A stretch of DNA of 16,600 nucleotides from Porphyromonadaceae bacterium (GTDB lineage Bacteria > Bacteroidota > Bacteroidia > Bacteroidales > Paludibacteraceae), in the NCBI GenBank assembly GCA_905372135.1, contig CAJPNS010000036.1, positions 1-16,600 of the forward strand, read 5' to 3'. The position numbers were made by a program, and so were the translations under genes. Positions 1 to 8,486 of this stretch are shown here, piece after piece (the first letter of the stretch is position 1; each line of letters opens with the position of its first letter). A model generated the notes under the pieces. That model had not been told where the DNA came from and did not search any database. It saw nothing but the letters and a program-made list of their open reading frames with translations.

Positions 1-284
1 AACTCAAATCGTACGACTACAACTTGGTAGATAAGTCGGCAGAAAAAATCGTGAAAACGGCAAAAGCCACAGGTGCAGCGGTAAGCGGACCTATTCCTTT
101 GCCCACACACAAGAGAATTTTTACAGTAAACCGCTCGACGTTTGTAAACAAAAAATCGAGAGAACAGTTTGAACTCTCTTCTTACAAGCGACTTATCGAC
201 ATCTATTCGTCTACATCGCAAGTAGTAGATGCACTGATGAAACTCGAACTGCCAAGCGGTGTATCGGTAGAGATTAAAGTCTGA
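1..284 (+). CDS. rpsJ: Ribosomal protein S10 (uS10), 5'-truncated by window edge
   Basis: Small-subunit ribosomal protein S10, a 30S head component that also serves as NusE in transcription antitermination. The reading frame is already open at the window edge (codons from position 3 read LKSYDYNLVDK), so about the first ten residues lie outside. The TTG at 24 is an internal Leu codon, not the start. Diagnostic S10 stretches are GPIPLPTHKRIFTV, the RSTFVNKKSREQFE block, YKRLIDIYSST and the C-terminal LPSGVSVEIKV. The gene ends normally and is followed within 20 bp by a hairpin terminator. That is odd, because in most bacteria rpsJ continues directly into rplC. The family assignment is certain; only the 5' end is missing. 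Confidence 0.98.
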   Translation, partial: LKSYDYNLVDKSAEKIVKTAKATGAAVSGPIPLPTHKRIFTVNRSTFVNKKSREQFELSSYKRLIDIYSSTSQVVDALMKLELPSGVSVEIKV

Positions 285-302
285 AAAACTAAAAACAACA
301 AC

Positions 303-328
303 AAAAAGCCTCTACGTGAGGCTTTTTT
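303..328 (+). terminator. Rho-independent terminator after rpsJ
   Basis: GCCTC (308-312) and GAGGC (318-322) form a perfect 5-bp GC-rich stem around the loop TACGT. The stem is extended by an A-tract (303-307) pairing with the T-tract (323-328). It lies 19 bp after the rpsJ stop codon and separates rpsJ from the gcvP promoter. The A/T symmetry means it could also work on the opposite strand, but no gene approaches from that side. Confidence 0.9.
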
Positions 329-360
329 CGTATACAAAAAACGAAATTAGCACAACTGAT

Positions 361-394
361 TTTGTGGTAATTCGGTAATTATTTCGTACCTTTG
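361..394 (+). promoter_or_regulatory. Bacteroidetes-type promoter of gcvP
   Basis: The -7 element TACCTTTG (387-394) fits the Bacteroidetes consensus TAnnTTTG. A TTTG at 361-364 lies at about the expected distance for the -33 element. Transcription would start near 400, giving a leader of roughly 40 nt before the ATG at 443. The assignment rests on consensus match and position only. Confidence 0.7.
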
Positions 395-442
395 TGCCGA
401 ATTTTTGTAATTAAATAAAAGTCAAAATATCATTTTTATAAT

Positions 443-3289
443 ATGAATTTCAACGAGTTTTCAAAAAGGCATATCGGCATATCCGAAAACGATTTGCCCA
501 AGATGCTGCAAGCGGTAGGAGTAAGCTCTATCGATGAACTTATCAATCAGGTTGTTCCTGAGAAGATAAGACTAAAAAAACCTCTCAATCTGCCCGAAGC
601 AATGACGGAATATGAGTATCTGTCTCATATCAAAGACCTTGCGTCGAAAAATCTTATCTTCGACAACTATATCGGGCTTGGATATTACGGCACGGCTACG
701 CCGGCAGTCATTCTCCGCAATATTTTCGAAAATCCCGTGTGGTACACCTCGTATACTCCGTATCAGGCAGAGATATCGCAGGGTAGGCTCGAGGCGTTGC
801 TCAACTTCCAGACTATGGTATGTGACCTGACGGCACTGCCTCTGACCAACTGCTCGCTGCTCGATGAAGGCACGGCTGCTGCCGAGGCTATGACGATGAT
901 GTTCGGCTTACGGTCGAAAGAACAGGTCAAAGAGGGCATCGATACCATCTTTGTAGACGAGAACATATTCCCGCAGACAATGGACGTACTCAATACACGC
1001 TCTGTACCACAAGGTATTAAGGTTTTGGTCGGCGATTGGAAGGCGTTCGATTTCTCTACCAAAATATTTGGAGCCATTCTGCAATACCCCAATGGCTACG
1101 GACTAATAGAAGATTACGCCGATTTTGTAAAAAAATGTACCGAAGTGGGAGCTAAGACAGCCGTTGCTGCCGATATTATGAGCCTTGTGGTGCTCACACC
1201 TCCGGGCGAATGGGGAGCAGATATAGTTTTCGGTTCTACACAGCGTTTCGGTGTGCCTATGTCATACGGCGGTCCTTCAGCTGCATATATGTCTTGTAGA
1301 GAAGAGTTTAAGCGTAATATACCCGGACGTATCGTAGGTATATCCAAAGACGCCAACGGCAAGACCGCTCTACGTCTTGCCCTGCAAACACGCGAACAGC
1401 ATATCAAACGCGAGAAGGCGACTTCGAATATCTGTACCGCTCAAGCTCTATTGGCTACTATGGCAGGCTTCTATGCCCTGTATCACGGCAACGAAGGCTT
1501 GCAGAATATTGCGATGGAGATACACGTCAAAGCGTGCTTCTTGGCTAACGAACTCCAAAAGCTCGGCTACAAACAGCTGAACGATACATTCTTCGATACT
1601 CTGAAGATAGAACTTGCCTCGGGAGTAGACAGAGAAAAACTCCGCAAAGAGCTCGAAGACAACTGGATAAACATTCGTTATTTCGAAGAAAAAAATATAG
1701 TAGGCATCTCGGTCGATGAGACATCGTCGATGGAGGGACTTGCCGTTATGATAGGTGTTTTTGCCAAACTTGCAGGCAAAGAGCTCCCCGAAGTGAGTGA
1801 GATAAAAGGTATCTCTATCCCCGAATCGTTGCTTAGAAAGCAGAGCCCGCTTCGACACGAGATTTTCGAGAAATATCACTCCGAAACCGAGATGATGCGT
1901 TATATGAAGGCGCTCGAACGCCGCGATATTTCGTTGGCTCACTCTATGATTTCGCTCGGCAGCTGTACTATGAAACTCAATGCCGCCGCCGAAATGTTAC
2001 CGCTGAGCTGGTCGGAATTTGGAGCCATACACCCATTTGCTCCTGCTTGGCAGGCAGAAGGTTATCGTACGGTTATCAAAAACCTCGAAGAATACTTGGC
2101 GGAAATCACCGGTTTTGCAGGTATATCGCTTATGGCTAATTCGGGAGCCGCAGGCGAATATACGGGGTTGATGACAATTCGCCATTATCAGAAGGCACAG
2201 GGTCAGGGCAATAGAAATATAGTACTTATACCCGCCTCGGCACACGGTACTAATCCTGCGAGTGCTATTCAGGCAGGCTTCGACGTGGTGGTGGTAGCTT
2301 CCGACGAAAAAGGCAATGTAGACGTTGCCGACCTCAGGGCAAAAGCCGAACAGCACCGCGAAAACTTAGCCGCACTGATGATAACATATCCTTCGACGCA
2401 CGGTATTTTCGAACAAGATATATTGGATATAGTAGACATCATACACAAGAATGGCGGACAGGTATATATGGACGGAGCCAATATGAATGCACAGGTTGGG
2501 CTTACCTCACCCGGATTCATCGGAGCCGATGTATGCCACCTCAACCTACACAAAACCTTTGCTTCGCCTCACGGTGGCGGCGGTCCAGGTGTAGGTCCTA
2601 TCGGTGTTGCCAAGCATCTGGTCGATTATCTTCCCCGCCATCGCTTCGAAGCCGACGGCAAACAGATAACAGCCGTATCGTCTTCGCCTTGGGGTAGTGC
2701 AGGAATATTGCCTATCACCTACGGCTATATCCGTATGATGGGCTCCGACGGTCTGAAGCTTGCTACCGAATGTGCTATCCTCAGTGCCAACTATCTCTGT
2801 AAGAAGCTCGAAGCGGCTTACGGTATCGTCTATACCGGAGCTACAGGCAGAGTGGGACACGAGATGATACTCGACTGCCATCAGTTCAAGAAATCGGGTA
2901 TCACCGAAAGCGACGTGGCAAAACGTCTTATGGACTTCGGTTTCCACGCACCTACACTCTCGTTCCCTGTCCACGGAACATTGATGGTAGAGCCTACCGA
3001 GAGCGAATCACTTGCAGAGCTCGATAGATTTGTCGATACCCTGCTCGTTATCAGAGCCGAAATAGAAGAGGTAGAGGCAGGCAAGGCAGATGCCAAAGAC
3101 AATGTACTCGTCAATGCTCCGCACCCCGACTATGTGGTCGTTGCCGACGAATGGAATCACCCGTATTCACGAGAGAAGGCAGCCTTCCCGCTCGAATGGG
3201 TCAGAGACAATAAGTTCTGGATAAAGGTGGCACGTATCGACAACGCATTCGGCGACAGAAACCTTTTCTGTAGCTGTATGTCTAAATGA
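443..3289 (+). CDS. gcvP: Glycine dehydrogenase (decarboxylating), one-chain P-protein of the glycine cleavage system
   Basis: PLP-dependent glycine decarboxylase. It decarboxylates glycine and passes the aminomethyl group to the lipoyl arm of H-protein (GcvH) in the cytoplasmic glycine cleavage system. The 948 residues match the single-chain form, in which the two halves (GcvPA- and GcvPB-like) are fused. The N-terminus NFNEFSKRHIGIS is typical, with its RHIG signature. GSCTMKLN (residues 506-513) opens the C-terminal half. The PLP lysine is K704 in NLHKTF, followed by the glycine-rich SPHGGGGPGVGPIGV loop. No gcvT, gcvH or lpd is nearby, so the gene stands alone here, as is common in this phylum. 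It has its own promoter and ends at a bidirectional terminator shared with tpx. The ATG at 443 gives the normal family N-terminus. No defects are visible. Confidence 0.98.
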   Translation: MNFNEFSKRHIGISENDLPKMLQAVGVSSIDELINQVVPEKIRLKKPLNLPEAMTEYEYLSHIKDLASKNLIFDNYIGLGYYGTATPAVILRNIFENPVWYTSYTPYQAEISQGRLEALLNFQTMVCDLTALPLTNCSLLDEGTAAAEAMTMMFGLRSKEQVKEGIDTIFVDENIFPQTMDVLNTRSVPQGIKVLVGDWKAFDFSTKIFGAILQYPNGYGLIEDYADFVKKCTEVGAKTAVAADIMSLVVLTPPGEWGADIVFGSTQRFGVPMSYGGPSAAYMSCREEFKRNIPGRIVGISKDANGKTALRLALQTREQHIKREKATSNICTAQALLATMAGFYALYHGNEGLQNIAMEIHVKACFLANELQKLGYKQLNDTFFDTLKIELASGVDREKLRKELEDNWINIRYFEEKNIVGISVDETSSMEGLAVMIGVFAKLAGKELPEVSEIKGISIPESLLRKQSPLRHEIFEKYHSETEMMRYMKALERRDISLAHSMISLGSCTMKLNAAAEMLPLSWSEFGAIHPFAPAWQAEGYRTVIKNLEEYLAEITGFAGISLMANSGAAGEYTGLMTIRHYQKAQGQGNRNIVLIPASAHGTNPASAIQAGFDVVVVASDEKGNVDVADLRAKAEQHRENLAALMITYPSTHGIFEQDILDIVDIIHKNGGQVYMDGANMNAQVGLTSPGFIGADVCHLNLHKTFASPHGGGGPGVGPIGVAKHLVDYLPRHRFEADGKQITAVSSSPWGSAGILPITYGYIRMMGSDGLKLATECAILSANYLCKKLEAAYGIVYTGATGRVGHEMILDCHQFKKSGITESDVAKRLMDFGFHAPTLSFPVHGTLMVEPTESESLAELDRFVDTLLVIRAEIEEVEAGKADAKDNVLVNAPHPDYVVVADEWNHPYSREKAAFPLEWVRDNKFWIKVARIDNAFGDRNLFCSCMSK

Positions 3290-3329
3290 TTGAACGTGAT
3301 GTAAAAAACACATCATATCCGTATAAATA

Positions 3330-3367
3330 AATTAAGAGACAGTCGTATAAAAGACTGTCTCTTAATT
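3330..3367. terminator. Bidirectional terminator between gcvP and tpx
   Basis: A perfect 15-bp inverted repeat: left arm 3330-3344 (AATTAAGAGACAGTC), 8-nt loop, right arm 3353-3367. It is placed 40 bp after the gcvP stop and 22 bp beyond the tpx stop on the other strand. The outer AATTAA/TTAATT part gives T-rich ends in both directions, as expected for a terminator serving convergent genes. Confidence 0.88.
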
Positions 3368-3389
3368 TGTTTTGTATCTTGCTGCCAAT

Positions 3390-3890
3390 TTATACGATTG
3401 CTTTTAGAGCTGCCTGATAGTCGGGTTCTTCGGTTATTTCATTTACAAGCTGATTATAAACTACTTTACCGTTTTCGTCTATTACCACCACCGAACGAGC
3501 AAAGAGTCCTTTCAATGCGCCATCGACGAGCAAGACTCCATACTTTTCGGCAAAATCGTTGCTTCTGAAATCGGATAGAGTAACTACATTATCGATTCCT
3601 TCCGCTCCGCAAAACCGTCCTTGAGCGAAAGGTAAGTCTTTTGATATACAGAGTACTACAGTATCTTTTAGAGCTGCTGCCTCTTTGTTGAACCGACGTA
3701 CCGACGTAGCACAGACTCCCGTATCGATACTCGGGAAAATATTCATTATCACCTTTTTACCACGAAACTCACTGAGAAAACAATCGCTAAGATTACCTCT
3801 CACCAGAGTAAAATCGGGTGCGATGCTACCTACAGTCGGTAGGTTGCCATTGGTATGTACTTCGGTACCTTTAAAATGTGTTTTTGCCAT
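3390..3890 (-). CDS. tpx: Thiol peroxidase (atypical 2-Cys peroxiredoxin)
   Basis: Reduces H2O2 and organic hydroperoxides with thioredoxin as electron donor. The length (166 aa) is normal for Tpx. The peroxidatic cysteine is C60 in FPSIDTGVCATS, preceded by the conserved P53 and T57. The resolving cysteine is C94 in GRFCGAEG, the spacing that distinguishes Tpx (C61/C95 in E. coli) from other peroxiredoxins. R132 in FARSVVVID is the conserved active-site arginine. There is no signal peptide, so the enzyme is cytoplasmic, unlike the old periplasmic annotation of E. coli Tpx. It is monocistronic, transcribed from a TATCTTTG promoter about 50 bp upstream and ending at the terminator shared with gcvP. 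Confidence 0.97.
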   Translation of the reverse strand: MAKTHFKGTEVHTNGNLPTVGSIAPDFTLVRGNLSDCFLSEFRGKKVIMNIFPSIDTGVCATSVRRFNKEAAALKDTVVLCISKDLPFAQGRFCGAEGIDNVVTLSDFRSNDFAEKYGVLLVDGALKGLFARSVVVIDENGKVVYNQLVNEITEEPDYQAALKAIV

Positions 3891-3941
3891 AACTTCTTAT
3901 TATTTATTTGTTTGTATGTTTTTTAAATACTTATTTTCGGG

Positions 3942-3949
3942 CAAAGATA
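3942..3949 (-). promoter_or_regulatory. -7 promoter element of tpx
   Basis: On the minus strand this reads TATCTTTG, an exact TAnnTTTG. It lies 52 bp upstream of the tpx ATG, implying a leader of about 45 nt. No convincing TTTG -33 element is seen at the right distance. Confidence 0.65.
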
Positions 3950-4024
3950 ACATTTGTATTATAAATGTATACTATAAATCAATAGATATTGTCGAATATA
4001 GGCTCTGTCGACGAGTATTATTAT

Positions 4025-4032
4025 TAATTTTG
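4025..4032 (+). promoter_or_regulatory. -7 promoter element of the MIO ammonia-lyase
   Basis: TAATTTTG fits TAnnTTTG exactly and lies 35 bp before the ATG at 4068, giving a predicted leader of about 29 nt. It is divergent from the tpx promoter within the same 177-bp intergenic region. No clear -33 TTTG is visible. Confidence 0.6.
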
Positions 4033-4067
4033 TAATCGCAAAAAAACATTCACAATCTCGATTTTAT

Positions 4068-5582
4068 ATGGATTTAAATGAGTTTAGTTCTATTGTTTTC
4101 GGGAATCGAAATATCGATATACCTCCCGAAAAAATGCAAAGAGTAAGACGCAGTTACGAATTTCTAAATGATTTCGCCGGTAAAAAATTGATATATGGTA
4201 TAAATACCGGATTCGGTCCTATGGCTCAATATCGTATCGACAAAAACAACCTCAAACAAGTACAAATCAATCTGATACGCTCGCACTGTACAGGAACTGG
4301 CGATATCCTTTCGCCACAAGAGGTGAGAGGCGTTATGACGGTGCGTCTCAATACATTCGTACAGGGATATTCCGGAGTACACACGGATGTAATAGAAATA
4401 CTGCAAAAGTTTATAAATCACGGAATTACACCCATTATATACGAACATGGCAGTGTGGGAGCATCGGGCGACTTGGTTCAGTTGTCGCATTTGGCTCTGT
4501 GTCTGATAGGTGAAGGCGAAGTATTCTACGAAAACAGTCGATATAATACCAAAGAAGTGCTCGACAGATTACATATCAAACCGCTTGATATTCACATACG
4601 TGAGGGCTTGGCTCTGGCAAACGGTACGTCGGTTATGACTGCCTTGGGACTTATCAATGTGATAAACTCTAAAAAGCTGATAGAGATAGCTATACTTATG
4701 TCGTGCCTTATCAACGAGATAGTATCTGCATTCGACGACCATCTATCCGTAGAACTGAATAATGCAAAACTACACAAAGGGCAAAGAGATATTGCTCTAA
4801 AAATGAGACAAATACTACACGACAGCAAATGTATCAGGAAACGAAACGAATATTTTTACAACAAAGAGATAACCGACAGCATAATACAGACCAAAGTACA
4901 AGAATACTACTCACTACGCTGTGTACCACAGATTTTGGGAGCTATTTCGGACGAAGTACTTAACGCCGAAAAAGTTTTGGTAGACGAACTTAACTCCGTA
5001 TCGGACAACCCTATAATAGACTACGAAAGCAATAATGTCTATCACGGAGGTAATTTTCACGGCGACTATGTTGCCTTCGAGATGGATAAACTCAAAATCG
5101 GCATCACAAAACTTACAATGCTTATCGAACGTCAACTCAATTACCTGTGCCACAGCAGACTAAACAACATACTTCCGCCATTCGTCAATCTCGGTGTCTT
5201 GGGACTCAACTATGGTATGCAGGCGGCACAGTTTACGGCAACATCTACTACCGCCGAGTGCCAGACACTGTCGAATCCGATGTATGTACACTCTATCCCA
5301 AACAACAACGACAATCAGGATATAGTGTCGATGGGTACAAATGCGGCTATAATAGCTAAACGCATAATAGACAATTCGTTTCAGGTATTATCGATACAGT
5401 CTATCGCTCTGGCACAGGCTGTCGACTACCTGAAGATAAGCGAAAAGCTATCGAAGCAAACCAATGAGTTTTACAAAAAAATCCGTAGCATAGTGCCTGT
5501 ATTTGAACAAGATACACCGATGAGCAATGCTATCGACAAAGTAAATTCGATGCTAAGAGAGTATGATGAAGAAAAACAATAA
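4068..5582 (+). CDS. MIO-dependent aromatic amino acid / histidine ammonia-lyase family enzyme
   Basis: Member of the HAL/PAL/TAL family, which eliminates ammonia from histidine, tyrosine or phenylalanine using the self-formed MIO cofactor. The MIO triad is A132-S133-G134 in GSVGASGDL. Other family residues are Y43 (IYGINTGFG), N185 (LANGT), Q278/Y281/R284 (QEYYSLRC) and F330 (GGNFHGD). The pair aligned with the selectivity position is S72-H73, as in histidine lyases. However, the position of the HAL catalytic Glu (QEDHVSMG in HAL) is Gln417 here (NQDIVSMG), as in phenylalanine and tyrosine lyases. I therefore do not assign hutH. Related Bacteroidetes lyases act on tyrosine and feed flexirubin/aryl-pigment pathways. 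No hutU, hutI or pigment genes are next to it. The gene is single, with its own promoter, and is AT-richer than the following valS. Family is certain, substrate open. Confidence 0.9.
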   Translation: MDLNEFSSIVFGNRNIDIPPEKMQRVRRSYEFLNDFAGKKLIYGINTGFGPMAQYRIDKNNLKQVQINLIRSHCTGTGDILSPQEVRGVMTVRLNTFVQGYSGVHTDVIEILQKFINHGITPIIYEHGSVGASGDLVQLSHLALCLIGEGEVFYENSRYNTKEVLDRLHIKPLDIHIREGLALANGTSVMTALGLINVINSKKLIEIAILMSCLINEIVSAFDDHLSVELNNAKLHKGQRDIALKMRQILHDSKCIRKRNEYFYNKEITDSIIQTKVQEYYSLRCVPQILGAISDEVLNAEKVLVDELNSVSDNPIIDYESNNVYHGGNFHGDYVAFEMDKLKIGITKLTMLIERQLNYLCHSRLNNILPPFVNLGVLGLNYGMQAAQFTATSTTAECQTLSNPMYVHSIPNNNDNQDIVSMGTNAAIIAKRIIDNSFQVLSIQSIALAQAVDYLKISEKLSKQTNEFYKKIRSIVPVFEQDTPMSNAIDKVNSMLREYDEEKQ

Positions 5583-5667
5583 TTGATTCGTATAAAATAT
5601 TTTACAGACAGCAAAGTAACTTAATATCGTGATAGTCTAAACGATAGATATATCGAAAATAAATCAG

Positions 5668-5675
5668 TAATTTTG
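5668..5675 (+). promoter_or_regulatory. -7 promoter element of valS
   Basis: TAATTTTG is an exact TAnnTTTG located 48 bp before the ATG at 5724, predicting a leader of about 42 nt. Its last three bases (TTG, 5673-5675) happen to be in frame with valS and could be mistaken for a start codon, but a -7 element should not be part of the coding sequence. No good -33 element is seen. Confidence 0.65.
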
Positions 5676-5723
5676 CACCCTGTTTTAGTGGATTTATTAC
5701 TGTACAAAAAGCATATTATCAAG

Positions 5724-8432
5724 ATGGAATTATCAACCAAATACAACCCTTCGGAGATAGAAGAGAAGTGGTATCGATATTGGCTCGACGGCAAAATGTT
5801 TCATTCCGAACCCGACAGCCGCCAACCTTACACGATAGTGATACCCCCGCCCAACGTTACCGGTGTGCTGCATATGGGGCACATGCTCAACAATACCATA
5901 CAAGACGTACTCGTACGCAACGCACGTATGCAGGGCAAAAACGCCTGTTGGGTGCCTGGCACCGACCACGCAAGTATTGCCACAGAGGCAAAGGTAGTGG
6001 CTAAGCTCGCTTCGGAAGGTATTGCCAAAAACGACCTCAGCCGCGACGAATTCCTCCGCCACGCTTGGGAATGGACACACCGACACGGAGGCATAATACT
6101 CGAACAGCTCAAAAAACTCGGCTGCTCCTGCGACTGGGCACGCACGGCGTTCACTATGGACGAGGTACGCTCCAAGTCGGTAATACGCGTATTCTGCGAC
6201 CTGTACCGAAAGGGACTTATCTATCGCGGTATCCGAATGGTCAATTGGGACCCGAAAGCACAGACCGCCCTCAGCGACGAGGAGGTAACATACAAAGAGC
6301 AGCAGGGCAAGCTCTATTATCTCCGTTACAAGATTGTATCGGAGCATTCGCAAGGTGGGGCAGACGAATATGCCGTTGTCGCCACCACACGCCCCGAGAC
6401 CATAATGGGCGATACGGCAATGTGTATCAACCCGAACAATCCGAAGACAGCACACCTGAGGGGCAAAAGCGTCGTAGTGCCGCTCGTCAATCGCACGATA
6501 CCTGTCATAGAAGACGATTACGTCGATGTCGAGTTCGGTACGGGTTGCCTCAAAGTTACCCCTGCACACGACGTCAACGACTATATGCTCGGCCAGAAGT
6601 ACAATCTGCCGAGTATCGACATCTTCAACGACGACGGCACTCTCAACGACAACGGAGCGATGTACGCAGGTCTCGACCGTTTCGCGTGTCGCCGACAGAT
6701 AGAGAAAGACCTCACAGAGGCGGGTCTGATAGAACGTATCGAGCAGTATACGAACAAAGTAGGGTTCTCCGAACGTACCGATGTGCCTATCGAGCCGAAG
6801 CTTTCGATGCAGTGGTGGCTGAAGATGGACGGACTGGCTGAGCCTGCTCTGAAGGCGGTCGAGAGCGATACCATAAGGTTTCACCCCGAAAAATTCAAAA
6901 ACACATACCGCCACTGGATGACCAATATAAAAGATTGGTGTATCAGTCGACAGCTCTGGTGGGGACATCAGATACCGGCATACTATGCCACACAGCTCAA
7001 CCCGCCCGCAGGCAGCCTTGCCAAGCAGGTAGTCATAGTTGCCGAGACCGAAGACGAGGCTCGCCGTATCGCCGATAGCAATCCCGATATGGCAGGCGGA
7101 TACTCGCTCAGACAAGACGACGACTGCCTCGATACGTGGTTCTCGTCGTGGCTGTGGCCTATATCGGTATTCGACGGTATCGTAAACCCCGACAACAAGG
7201 AGATAAACTACTACTACCCGACCAACGATTTGGTAACGGCTCCCGATATTATCTTCTTCTGGGTGGCACGTATGATAATGGCAGGTTATCACTATCGCGG
7301 CAAGGAGTGTTTCGGCAATGTGTACTTCACTGGAATAGTCCGCGACAAGCTCGGACGAAAAATGTCGAAACAGCTCGGCAATTCGCCCGACCCGCTCGAC
7401 TTGATAGCACGTTACGGTGCCGACGGCGTGCGTATGGGACTGCTGCTGACAGCTCCCGCAGGCAACGACCTACCGTTCGATGAGGCTCTGTGCGAGACAG
7501 GGCGTAACTTCTGCAACAAGATATGGAACGCTTTCCGCCTTGTACAAGGTTGGCAGGTAGCCGACGATACCGCAGAAGGTGGCGGCAACAAGGCAGAGAT
7601 AGAGTGGTTCGACTGCCTGCTCGATAAGACGACATTAGAGATAGCCGACCTGTTTTCGAAATATCGTCTCTCGGAGGCGGTAACAACCGTTTACAAGCTC
7701 TTCTGGGACGATTTCTGCTCGTGGTATCTCGAGATAGTGAAGCCCGAATACGGTAAACCCATCGACCGCCACACCTACGAGGCTACCCTGTATTATCTCG
7801 CACGTCTGCTGAGGCTGCTACACCCTTTTATGCCGTTTATATCCGAACATCTCTGGCACGGTCTGAAAGATATTGCCGCCGAGCGTAATGTGACGATAGC
7901 AGACGCCGACAGCCTTCTGGGCGGAGACAGCATAATGAATACCGTCTACGACAAGCCATATTGCCACCGACCGTCGGCAGACGAACGTGTAGCCCTCTTC
8001 GAGAAGGTGAAGGAGATAGTAACCAACGTACGCAACATACGTACTTCGAAAAACATATCGCCACGCGAACCGCTCACGCTGCTCGTCGACGACCGACACG
8101 ATTCGGCATTCGACCACACGATACGGAAGCTTGCCAACGTATCCGTCGAACGCACCGCCGACAAGCCGCAAGGGGCAGTGTCGTTTATGGTGGGCAACAA
8201 CGAATATTCCGTGCCTGTGGGCAGTATGATCGATGTCGAAGAGGAGCGTAAGAAGCTCGAAGACGAACTCGCCTACCTCGAAGGCTTCTTGAAGTCGGTA
8301 CGCGGCAAGCTCGCCAACGAGAAGTTCGTAAACTCAGCCCCCGCCAAAGTAGTGGATATGGAGCGGAAAAAAGAGGCTGACACATTAGCCAAGATGGCAA
8401 CCATCGAGCAAACTCTCAAAGGACTCGTGTAA
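5724..8432 (+). CDS. valS: Valyl-tRNA synthetase
   Basis: Class I aminoacyl-tRNA synthetase that charges tRNA-Val in the cytoplasm. From the ATG at 5724 it is 902 aa, within the family range. The HIGH motif is HMGH at residues 50-53 (PNVTGVLHMGHMLN). The CP1 editing domain carries TTRPETIMGD around residues 221-230. The KMSKS-type motif is KMSKQLGNSPDP, with the catalytic lysines near 546 and 549. The C-terminal ~65 residues (EEERKKLEDELAYLE onward) form the antiparallel coiled-coil arm typical of ValS. An in-frame TTG 51 bp upstream lies inside the -7 promoter element, so MELSTKYNPSEIEEKWY is taken as the true N-terminus. The gene is clearly GC-richer than its neighbours, as expected for a highly expressed housekeeping gene. 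A 54-bp gap leads to the MFS gene. Confidence 0.97.
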   Translation: MELSTKYNPSEIEEKWYRYWLDGKMFHSEPDSRQPYTIVIPPPNVTGVLHMGHMLNNTIQDVLVRNARMQGKNACWVPGTDHASIATEAKVVAKLASEGIAKNDLSRDEFLRHAWEWTHRHGGIILEQLKKLGCSCDWARTAFTMDEVRSKSVIRVFCDLYRKGLIYRGIRMVNWDPKAQTALSDEEVTYKEQQGKLYYLRYKIVSEHSQGGADEYAVVATTRPETIMGDTAMCINPNNPKTAHLRGKSVVVPLVNRTIPVIEDDYVDVEFGTGCLKVTPAHDVNDYMLGQKYNLPSIDIFNDDGTLNDNGAMYAGLDRFACRRQIEKDLTEAGLIERIEQYTNKVGFSERTDVPIEPKLSMQWWLKMDGLAEPALKAVESDTIRFHPEKFKNTYRHWMTNIKDWCISRQLWWGHQIPAYYATQLNPPAGSLAKQVVIVAETEDEARRIADSNPDMAGGYSLRQDDDCLDTWFSSWLWPISVFDGIVNPDNKEINYYYPTNDLVTAPDIIFFWVARMIMAGYHYRGKECFGNVYFTGIVRDKLGRKMSKQLGNSPDPLDLIARYGADGVRMGLLLTAPAGNDLPFDEALCETGRNFCNKIWNAFRLVQGWQVADDTAEGGGNKAEIEWFDCLLDKTTLEIADLFSKYRLSEAVTTVYKLFWDDFCSWYLEIVKPEYGKPIDRHTYEATLYYLARLLRLLHPFMPFISEHLWHGLKDIAAERNVTIADADSLLGGDSIMNTVYDKPYCHRPSADERVALFEKVKEIVTNVRNIRTSKNISPREPLTLLVDDRHDSAFDHTIRKLANVSVERTADKPQGAVSFMVGNNEYSVPVGSMIDVEEERKKLEDELAYLEGFLKSVRGKLANEKFVNSAPAKVVDMERKKEADTLAKMATIEQTLKGLV

Positions 8433-8486
8433 CTATTTTTTTCTCTAACAACAATACACACAACTATATAAAAAGACTTAGCGACA

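Noticed and set aside
5594..5655. AT-rich palindromes (TAAAATATTTTA and CGATA-GATA-TATCG) between the lyase and valS as terminator or leader structure
   Set aside because: The stems are short or lack a loop or T-tract, so neither a terminator nor a T-box-like leader is supported.
6065..6841. 258-aa plus-strand frame inside valS, rich in Arg
   Set aside because: Frame-shifted shadow of valS; low-complexity Arg-rich translation typical of an alternative frame of a GC-rich gene.
5733..7292. 519-aa open frame on the minus strand within valS
   Set aside because: It runs antisense to a complete, motif-confirmed valS. Its composition is that of the complement of coding DNA, and it shows no family motif.
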